12,796 nucleotides of DNA from Gammaproteobacteria bacterium (GTDB taxonomy: Bacteria; Pseudomonadota; Gammaproteobacteria; Berkiellales; Berkiellaceae). The stretch is taken from assembly GCA_016874315.1 (NCBI GenBank), contig VGTX01000012.1, forward strand, positions 1 through 12,796, read 5' to 3'. This document shows positions 5,890 to 12,093 of this stretch, in pieces. The notes beneath the pieces are model-generated. The model was not told the DNA's origin. It saw nothing but the letters and a program-made list of their open reading frames with translations, and ran no database searches. Each line of letters begins with the position of its first letter. Within the stretch, counting starts at the first letter, position 1. The position numbers and the translations under genes were made by a program.

Positions 5890-8097
5890 ATGCAAAAAGA
5901 TTTATCAAATTATGCAGAAGAAGCATATCGTGAATACGCTATGTACGTGTTATTAGATCGAGCTTTGCCAAAATATAGTGATGGGTTAAAACCAGTACAG
6001 CGTCGCCTATTATATACAATGCATGAGCTAGGATTAGCCCCTGATGCCAAACCTAAAAAAGCTGTTCGGGTTGTGGGGGATACTCTTGGAAAATATCATC
6101 CACACTCAGATGTGGCATGTTATGAAGCTCTCGTTGGCTTAGCACAGGACTTTTCAACACGGTATCCCTTGGTACAAGGACAGGGAAATTTCGGGTCTAT
6201 TGATGATCCAAAATCATTTGCTGCAATGCGATATACAGAGGCTCGGTTGTCTCGGTATTCGAGGACATTAATGGATGAGCTTACACAAGAAAGTGTGAGT
6301 TGGCAGAAAAATTTTGATGGCACAACTCAAGAGCCATGTGAGTTGCCGGCGCAATTACCGACATTACTTCTTAATGGATGTAGTGGGATTGCAGTGGGGC
6401 TAACGAGTGAAATTCCACCACATAATCTTGCCGAGTGTATAAATACAGTTTTATACGCGATTGACCACCCAACAGCAAATAATCGACAATTACTGCTTCA
6501 ATTGAAGGGGCCCGATTTTCCATCAGGAGGCATACTATATGCAACTGAAGATGAATTATTGATGTTTTATGAGAGCGGTAAAGGATCGTTTCGCCTCACT
6601 GGAGTAATTGTACAAGAAAAATCAGATTTAATTATTTCCGCAATTCCGTATATGAGCACAGGTTCGCGCATTATTGAGCAAATTCATGAACTCATCGATC
6701 AGAAAATTCTCCCACAATCATGTACTATTGTGGATGAAAGTGATGAGCAGTATCCGGTAAGAATTGTGCTTCGTTTTAAAAATTCAACACAAGCGGAAGA
6801 ATCCAAAGATATTCTGTTAGAAAAAACAGACTTAAAAATACAGTATCGTTGTTATTTCCATGCTATTGATGTGCATGGAAAGCCTACGTGTTATTCGTTG
6901 AAAGAGTTTCTCAATCAATGGGTAGAAATGAGATTGAACTGCTTGAAGGCCCAATATATTGCACGACGGGAAGAAATCGCAAAAAGACGAGCTGTGCTGA
7001 AGGTGTATCATATTGCTTGTGAATCTCGTTCTACTATTTTCCACGCTTTAGAGCATGAGGAAGATCCGTGGGGCGCATTAAAAAACTTTTTACAACTTAC
7101 CGATCGTGAAGCTGAAGTTCTTTCGCAAATTCGACTTCGTGAATTAACTCGATTATCTGCCGATACATTAAATGCGGAGGAGCAAAATTTGCTGAGAGAA
7201 GATCGAAAACTTCTGCAAAAAATTGATGATAGAGCTCAGTGCATTTTGGCATTAAAGGAGCAATTGATCTCGCTAAAAGATATATACGCAGATGTGCGCC
7301 GTACTCAAATTATCTCAGAGCCAGTTGAGAAAACTGCAGGAGTAAAGACAACTAAGCGCAATACTGCCCAGTCTGAGCGTAAAGCAGATATAAAAGAGTG
7401 TACAGTGATTATTACAGAGCTTGGATGGGTGAAAAATATTACATCTAAATCTCAAGATAAAATTGAAGATTGGTCAGCACATATTCGTCCTGGCGATCGG
7501 TTACGTCAAGCGGTACGTGTTTTTTCTGACGCAGAATTAGTGTGCTTCGATCAGAAGGGGCGTCTATATGGATGTGCTGTAGAAGATTTACCAATATCAA
7601 AGTTTGGAGAGCATTGCAGCGCACTGTTTTCAATACCATCTGGGCATGAAATGATTTCTATTTGCTCAAAAGCACAAAATATTATTCTGGTTAATTCCTC
7701 CGGGTATGGCTTTCAAATGGACTTATCTTCTATTACAGTGCAAAAACGAGGAAAACAAGCTGTTTCTCTAGATGATAATGAATCAATCGCGGCCATTATT
7801 CCTGCCAATGTTTCTTATATACTGGCTCATTCAAAAGAGAAATTTGGATTGCTTCCTGTCGAGCAAATTGCCGTAAGACAATCAGGAAAGGGAACTTTGC
7901 TATGGAAAAGCGCTGGCGCTCATAAAGTAGATATTATGCCATTTAAGGAAAATGATAAATTATTTTTTGTTAGTGCTGCTGGACGAAAATCATCCGTAAC
8001 TCTTGATGATGCGTTAATTAAGCGCGCGCAAGCATTAAAAATGATTAAGAAAAATTGCGAACTATTGGTGATTCATGAAGAAGAAAAAACTCTCTGA
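5890..8097 (+). CDS. parC: DNA topoisomerase IV subunit A (ParC)
   Basis: This 735-residue DNA-cleaving subunit of topoisomerase IV (E. coli ParC 752) pairs with ParE to unlink sister chromosomes. The breakage-reunion domain begins at about residue 5 and has the winged-helix DNA-binding part and catalytic Tyr115 in AAMRYTEARLS. A tower and coiled-coil region follow, then a polar Lys-rich linker near 475-500 and a beta-pinwheel C-terminal domain (about 500-730). No canonical GyrA box (QRRGGKG) is present, which favours ParC over GyrA. The helix-4 region reads HPHSDVACYEA: Ser73 and Val75 stand where E. coli ParC has Gly78 and Ser80, while Glu79 (E. coli Glu84) is kept. The start lies 12 bases after parE with a weak AGGGGT upstream. 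The 3' end overlaps rsgA by 23 bases. Confidence 0.96.
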   Translation: MQKDLSNYAEEAYREYAMYVLLDRALPKYSDGLKPVQRRLLYTMHELGLAPDAKPKKAVRVVGDTLGKYHPHSDVACYEALVGLAQDFSTRYPLVQGQGNFGSIDDPKSFAAMRYTEARLSRYSRTLMDELTQESVSWQKNFDGTTQEPCELPAQLPTLLLNGCSGIAVGLTSEIPPHNLAECINTVLYAIDHPTANNRQLLLQLKGPDFPSGGILYATEDELLMFYESGKGSFRLTGVIVQEKSDLIISAIPYMSTGSRIIEQIHELIDQKILPQSCTIVDESDEQYPVRIVLRFKNSTQAEESKDILLEKTDLKIQYRCYFHAIDVHGKPTCYSLKEFLNQWVEMRLNCLKAQYIARREEIAKRRAVLKVYHIACESRSTIFHALEHEEDPWGALKNFLQLTDREAEVLSQIRLRELTRLSADTLNAEEQNLLREDRKLLQKIDDRAQCILALKEQLISLKDIYADVRRTQIISEPVEKTAGVKTTKRNTAQSERKADIKECTVIITELGWVKNITSKSQDKIEDWSAHIRPGDRLRQAVRVFSDAELVCFDQKGRLYGCAVEDLPISKFGEHCSALFSIPSGHEMISICSKAQNIILVNSSGYGFQMDLSSITVQKRGKQAVSLDDNESIAAIIPANVSYILAHSKEKFGLLPVEQIAVRQSGKGTLLWKSAGAHKVDIMPFKENDKLFFVSAAGRKSSVTLDDALIKRAQALKMIKKNCELLVIHEEEKTL

Positions 8098-9034
8098 TAA
8101 ACAAAAAACGATCATGCAAGATATCAGGAGAAAAGACTCGGCAGACTTGTATGAAGGCTTTGTTCTTGTTAACAAAGGCAAGGTTGTGGATATATTTTGT
8201 CCAGAAATCGGAAAAGTTATACAAATCAATAGCACAAAAAGGCATCAATTGATTGTTGGTGATTCAGTAGGTCTTTCACGAGAAGACGTGCCAAATATTA
8301 TTATGCGTCACAATCGTAGGAATGCACTTATTCGGCTAGACGATCCAATGCGACATCCAATTGCAGCAAATATTGATATGGCATATGTTGTTCTTGCTCC
8401 AGTGCCAGCTCCATGGGATGAAAGCATTGCTCAGTATTTATGTTACCTTTATGTGCTGAATATTCCATGTGCATTTATTATTAATAAAATTGATTTAGGG
8501 CAACTCTCTCCGAGCATATTATCACGATTAAATTATGCACAAGATATACTAAATTGCCCAGTATTTAAGGTATCAGCTTCGTCTGGTGAAGGATTAGTTG
8601 CTCTACGTCAACACTTAGAGCAAAAAACGAGTATCATGATAGGACCATCTGGTGTAGGAAAATCAAGTTTGGTGCAAGCCCTGCTTGCAGAAAAAAATAT
8701 TGTTATTGGTGATTTATCTGCAGCACAGAAAGGTCGGCATACTACATCGGTGACCCAAAAATATCTCATCGATCAAAATAACGGCTGGTTAATTGATTCT
8801 CCGGGGGTGCGGCAATGTGGCTTGGGTTCCATTCTGAAAGAGGAAATATTGCTAGGCTTTCCTGACTTTCAGAAATATCCCTGTCAATTTCGCAATTGCA
8901 ATCATATTCAATCAAAAGGCTGTGGTGTGCAGCATGCGCTAGATGAAAAAATATTACCTGCGCATCGTTACGAGGATTATTTATTTTTATGCCAGAAATT
9001 TTCAGTTGCACATCGATATGAGCGGCACTTTTGA
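8075..9034 (+). CDS. rsgA: RsgA, ribosome small-subunit-dependent circularly permuted GTPase
   Basis: This 319-residue late 30S-assembly checkpoint GTPase binds the immature small subunit around h44. An OB-fold domain (about 27-90) is followed by GTPase motifs in permuted order: G4 NKID (137-140), G5 SAS (167-169), G1 GPSGVGKSS (190-198), G2 around KGRHTTS (Thr223/Thr224) and G3 DSPG (241-244). The C-terminal zinc site has Cys270, Cys275, His277 and Cys283. All of these are family hallmarks and intact. The basic start MKKKKLSDKQK resembles other RsgA N-termini, so the ATG inside the end of parC is credible even though it creates a 23-base overlap and has only a weak GGTG upstream. The protein ends in a 33-base tail-to-tail overlap with epmB. 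Translation is probably coupled to parC. Confidence 0.95.
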   Translation: MKKKKLSDKQKTIMQDIRRKDSADLYEGFVLVNKGKVVDIFCPEIGKVIQINSTKRHQLIVGDSVGLSREDVPNIIMRHNRRNALIRLDDPMRHPIAANIDMAYVVLAPVPAPWDESIAQYLCYLYVLNIPCAFIINKIDLGQLSPSILSRLNYAQDILNCPVFKVSASSGEGLVALRQHLEQKTSIMIGPSGVGKSSLVQALLAEKNIVIGDLSAAQKGRHTTSVTQKYLIDQNNGWLIDSPGVRQCGLGSILKEEILLGFPDFQKYPCQFRNCNHIQSKGCGVQHALDEKILPAHRYEDYLFLCQKFSVAHRYERHF

Positions 9035-10033
9035 TTTTGCATGCGGTATTTCTTGAACATAAAGAGGGACAAGATATCCAGGCAGTTGGGTTCGAAGTTC
9101 TGATGCAATTTTTTGCCCCTCACTAAGTGGAACTTCAAAATGCATAGCACCACTCACTCGATCTAATTGATGTAAATAATATGGCATGACACCTGATTCA
9201 AAACAACGATATGAGAGCTTTTTAAGAGTGAGTACTGAATCATTCACGCCCTTCAAAAGTACAGATTGATTGAGAAAGAGCACCCCTGATTGATTCCAAT
9301 GCTTAAGTTTTTTATGCAATTCATCATTAATTTCGTTTGGATGATTAATATGTAGAACGATTGTAATTCGTACCGATTCAGTATTTTTCCAGCGAACAAT
9401 CTCAAGTAACTCGTCTGTAAGTCGATCGGGAATCATAACAGGAAAGCGCGTATGGATACGAATGGCTTTTATTGAATTTATTTGACGCAAATCATTTATA
9501 ATCATTGCTAATCGTCGATCGGATAAAGTTAGTGGATCTCCACCTGATAAAATTACTTCTTCAATATCCGGTGTGTTTTTTAACTCATTAAGGCGTTGAT
9601 TCCAGTCTGCAAGAGAGAGGGCACTATTTTCGTAATCAAACTCACGCCGGAAACAATAACGACAGTTTACTGGACAATATCCAGAGGCAATCACAAGGAA
9701 GCGATTTTGAAATTTATGCAACACACCCGGCGCCGTGAGGAATTCACGCTCTTGTAACGGATCGGGAACGGATTGTGACTGTGTAATACCATCATTTTCT
9801 GCTGCAATCGGAAGCACCTGCTTTAACAAAGGGCAATGAATATCATTTTTATTCATGCGATTAGCAAATGAAAGAGGAACTTTCATTGAGAATCGGTGAT
9901 GCTCCAAAACATGTGATCTATCCGTATTAGGAATCTCTAAATAATCTAGTAAGTCCGAACAATTACGGAAACCAGATGTTGCTTGTTGTTGCCAGTTCAA
10001 AAGATGCTTGATTTTATAGAAATAGTGGAGCAA
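9002..10033 (-). CDS. epmB: EpmB, EF-P-specific lysine 2,3-aminomutase (radical SAM)
   Basis: This 343-residue radical-SAM, PLP-dependent enzyme converts (S)-alpha-lysine to (R)-beta-lysine for EF-P modification. The CxxxCxxC iron-sulfur motif is Cys120, Cys124 and Cys127 (GYCPVNCRYC), SGGDPL lies at 163-168, and the conserved GVMPYYLHQLDRVSGAMHF lies near 287-305. The Lys at about 335 (AKSKVPL) matches the PLP Lys near the C-terminus of EpmB and KamA. Length matches E. coli EpmB (342), and the short C-terminus distinguishes it from clostridial KamA. The start is TTG at 10031-10033: no in-frame ATG exists upstream before a stop, and the next Met (residue 50) would remove conserved N-terminal sequence. 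The gene is divergent from efp, its functional partner, with a 35-base gap between the two starts. Confidence 0.93.
   Translation of the reverse strand: MLHYFYKIKHLLNWQQQATSGFRNCSDLLDYLEIPNTDRSHVLEHHRFSMKVPLSFANRMNKNDIHCPLLKQVLPIAAENDGITQSQSVPDPLQEREFLTAPGVLHKFQNRFLVIASGYCPVNCRYCFRREFDYENSALSLADWNQRLNELKNTPDIEEVILSGGDPLTLSDRRLAMIINDLRQINSIKAIRIHTRFPVMIPDRLTDELLEIVRWKNTESVRITIVLHINHPNEINDELHKKLKHWNQSGVLFLNQSVLLKGVNDSVLTLKKLSYRCFESGVMPYYLHQLDRVSGAMHFEVPLSEGQKIASELRTQLPGYLVPLYVQEIPHAKSKVPLISMCN
9989..10020 (+). promoter_or_regulatory. Candidate efp promoter inside the epmB 5' end
   Basis: The gap before efp is only 35 bases, so its promoter probably lies partly within the epmB coding region. 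TTGCCA (9989-9994) with TTTTAT (10012-10017, 17-base spacer) or the nearby TATAGA (10015-10020) could serve. Another option is TTGATT (10008-10013) with AATATT (10032-10037). None is decisive in this AT-rich stretch. Confidence 0.25.
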
Positions 10034-10054
10034 TATTAATCTAATTTTAATAAA

Positions 10055-10084
10055 TTTATAAGTGGTTTATGGCAGTTGTTTCAA
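10055..10084 (-). promoter_or_regulatory. Candidate epmB promoter overlapping the efp start
   Basis: Read on the minus strand, TTGAAA (10084 to 10079) is followed after 18 bases by TATAAA (10060 to 10055). Each hexamer matches the sigma70 consensus at 5 of 6 positions. Transcription would begin near 10048, leaving a leader of about 15 bases before the TTG start. No Shine-Dalgarno sequence is evident in that leader, so translation may be nearly leaderless or weak. The -35 element lies within the first codons of efp. Confidence 0.4.
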
Positions 10085-10632
10085 CAAATGAATTTAAAGC
10101 AGGCTTAAAAGTCCTATTAGATCAACAACCTTGTGCAATTATGGAAAATACAATTGTGCAGCCAGGAAAGGGGCAGGCATTTAACCGTGTAAAATTGAGA
10201 AATCTTTTTACAGGAAAAGTGTTGCAGAAGACTTTTAAATCAGGCGAAACTGTAGAGCTTGCAGATGTTGTCGATGTTAATATGCAGTTTCTTTATAAAG
10301 AAGGTGATACCTGGATCTTTATGGATGAAGTTACATTCGATCAATTTATTGTCGATCGTGAAGCGGTAGGCGACGCTGCTTTGTGGATTCAAGAACAAGA
10401 CGTCTGTATCGTTACACTATTTAATGGTGGCGCTATCTCTGTTGTTCCACCTATTTTCGTAGTACTAGAAATCGTAGAAACCGATCCAGGATTGCGTGGA
10501 GATACATCTTCCGGCGGATCTAAGCCAGCAAAATTGAGCACAGGTGCTGTTGTGCGCGTTCCTTTATTTGTGCAGCAAAATGAGCGTATCAAAATTGATA
10601 CTCGTGATGGCACATATGTTTCTCGTGAGTAG
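10069..10632 (+). CDS. efp: Elongation factor P
   Basis: This 187-residue EF-P (E. coli 188) binds between the P and E sites and rescues ribosomes stalled at consecutive prolines. It has three domains: the KOW-like N-domain, which presents Lys34 in the PGKGQAF loop (32-38), and two OB domains with the conserved VTLFNGGAISVVPP and ETDPGLRGDTSS stretches. It ends in RIKIDTRDGTYVSRE. Lys34 is the residue that EpmA modifies with beta-lysine, and both modifying enzymes are encoded on either side. Lys at the loop tip, and not Arg, agrees with the EpmA/EpmB route and excludes the EarP-rhamnose type. Upstream sequence offers only a poor Shine-Dalgarno (AAGTGG), surprising for an abundant factor. epmA follows after 9 bases. 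Confidence 0.97.
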   Translation: MAVVSTNEFKAGLKVLLDQQPCAIMENTIVQPGKGQAFNRVKLRNLFTGKVLQKTFKSGETVELADVVDVNMQFLYKEGDTWIFMDEVTFDQFIVDREAVGDAALWIQEQDVCIVTLFNGGAISVVPPIFVVLEIVETDPGLRGDTSSGGSKPAKLSTGAVVRVPLFVQQNERIKIDTRDGTYVSRE

Positions 10633-10641
10633 TATTTTCGA

Positions 10642-11565
10642 ATGATTGGTATTAATGAACTTATGCAGCGCGCTAATATTAAGCGCGCTGTTAGAGCGCT
10701 GCTTCATGAGCATAATCTCATAGAAGTCGATGTTCCTGCGCTCTGCCCAACTGTGTGTCCAGATGTTGCTGTAGAGCCAATATCGCTCGATGTACATCAT
10801 AAGAAATACTATTTACAGCCCTCGCCAGAATTTTGTTTGAAAAAAGTTCTTTCAAAATTACCAGTAGATATGTACTCTCTTGCTGCTGCTTATCGCGCCG
10901 ATCGTTCTAGTCCATTGCATCAATATGAGTTTCTTATGTTAGAAATGTACTTGATTGGAGCTGATAAATATCATGCCTTGCAAGATCTATCAGTTAAAGT
11001 AATGCAGTGTTGTCTAGGAGATTTTACGGTCAGGCGTAGGAGATACGTCGATCTTTGGAAAGATATTTTCCATGTTGAATATTCAGGAAATAAATCTGAT
11101 TTGATGGATTTACTTAATCGATATGAAATTGATTATAATTCAGATTGGAGCGCATATGCACTTGAAGACTTGCTGTTTGGCCTAATCTGTCAACCGCAGC
11201 TTGGACTGCATGGCATTTGTGACATCATAGATGGATTTCCTATTCAACATGCAGCACTTGCTAAAATTGATAATCAAGCTGGCTATGCGCTAAGGTTTGA
11301 GATTTTTTGGCATGGTGTAGAAATTGCAAACGGATATGATGAATTAACCGACAAGATGCAAAATCAATTACGCATGGAGAATTGGATGGCGCAGCGACGA
11401 TTAAATAATCAACAACCTTGTGAGCCGCTTGATGAAAATTTTTTAGAGGCATTAGATTCATTTCCTGACAGTAGTGGTGTAGCAATAGGCTTTGAAAGAC
11501 TTATGATGTTTGGGCTTCAGAAAAAATCACTCAAAGAGAGTATGGTATTTTATTGGGAATCTTAG
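10642..11565 (+). CDS. epmA: EpmA, EF-P--(R)-beta-lysine ligase (class II LysRS paralogue)
   Basis: This 307-residue protein is a catalytic-core-only relative of class II lysyl-tRNA synthetase, without the anticodon-binding domain; E. coli EpmA has 325. It activates beta-lysine with ATP and joins it to Lys34 of EF-P. Seen in the sequence: LQPSPEFCLKKVL (58-70, like the TSPEYHMKRLL motif), motif 2 around YRADRSSPLHQYEFLMLE (84-101), the lysine-pocket NGYDELTD stretch, and motif 3 SGVAIGFERLMMF (278-290, Arg286). Motif 2 reads RAD where E. coli has RNE, a conservative Glu-to-Asp change in a normally constrained place. The start ATG, 9 bases after efp, gives the expected N-terminus but has no strong Shine-Dalgarno, so coupling to efp is likely. 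Confidence 0.93.
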   Translation: MIGINELMQRANIKRAVRALLHEHNLIEVDVPALCPTVCPDVAVEPISLDVHHKKYYLQPSPEFCLKKVLSKLPVDMYSLAAAYRADRSSPLHQYEFLMLEMYLIGADKYHALQDLSVKVMQCCLGDFTVRRRRYVDLWKDIFHVEYSGNKSDLMDLLNRYEIDYNSDWSAYALEDLLFGLICQPQLGLHGICDIIDGFPIQHAALAKIDNQAGYALRFEIFWHGVEIANGYDELTDKMQNQLRMENWMAQRRLNNQQPCEPLDENFLEALDSFPDSSGVAIGFERLMMFGLQKKSLKESMVFYWES

Positions 11566-12056
11566 CGTTTTTTCGCCGATTCTTTTTACGGCAATTTGTT
11601 CAGATATTAAATATTCCTCTTTCTCGATCACATATTAAAAAATTAGAGCAATATGATTCAATTCATGCTTTTATTAATCGTCATATCGATCATATTTGGC
11701 TTTATGAGGGGTGGGGCATGGTCGGGTGTGTACGTCCATGCGAAGGAATAGATCTGGATTCATTCAATATAAATATTTCTCAAGCAATCTATACTCTATA
11801 TAGATCTGATCTGGAATGGGTATGTGGTATTGATTGGTCTTGGGGATTGCCCATATGGATTCAAGCGCCATGCGATTGTCATGTATATGCAATTACAGAC
11901 TCCTATTGTTTCCTGGAGTCAGCAAACATTGTTATTTGTATCACAGGATGTGATACAACCAAGCTGATAACAGGATTACAGTGCACTAAGCATGAAATTA
12001 TTACTCATTTTATAAAAACTGGATCTGCACATTTATATAAAAAAATTATTAGATAA
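11553..12056 (+). CDS. Unrecognised Cys/Trp-rich protein, 167 residues
   Basis: I do not recognise this protein. It is open from a TTG at 11553, overlapping the end of epmA by 13 bases, and stops 37 bases before the photolyase gene. No in-frame ATG occurs until residue 56 (GWGMVGC), so TTG is the only plausible start that uses most of the frame. The N-terminus is basic and aromatic (FFRRFFLRQFVQ, then SRSHIKKLEQ) and not a typical signal peptide. The centre has a tryptophan cluster (WVCGIDWSWGLPIW, about 90-103). Nine cysteines are spread through the chain, including PCDCH near 106-110 and ICITGC near 128-133. No membrane helix of convincing length is seen. Composition resembles neighbouring genes, and the filling of the epmA-phr gap argues for a real gene. 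Function is unknown; metal binding or disulfides are guesses. Confidence 0.6.
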   Translation: MGILAFFRRFFLRQFVQILNIPLSRSHIKKLEQYDSIHAFINRHIDHIWLYEGWGMVGCVRPCEGIDLDSFNINISQAIYTLYRSDLEWVCGIDWSWGLPIWIQAPCDCHVYAITDSYCFLESANIVICITGCDTTKLITGLQCTKHEIITHFIKTGSAHLYKKIIR

Positions 12057-12082
12057 CATAATGGAACATATGATTTTAGTCT

Positions 12083-12088
12083 GAGGGA
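12083..12088 (+). promoter_or_regulatory. Ribosome binding site of the photolyase gene
   Basis: GAGGGA lies 5 bases before the ATG at 12094. It is a good Shine-Dalgarno match and supports this start. The preceding 26 bases hold no clear promoter or terminator, so the gene may be read through from efp-epmA. Confidence 0.65.
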
Positions 12089-12093
12089 AAAAT

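Noticed and set aside
10642..11565. Assignment as lysyl-tRNA synthetase
   Set aside because: Lacks the anticodon-binding domain, has EpmA length and lies beside efp.
12061..12084. Seven-codon ORF between the unknown ORF and the photolyase gene
   Set aside because: Too short, no ribosome binding site, and no regulatory structure around it.
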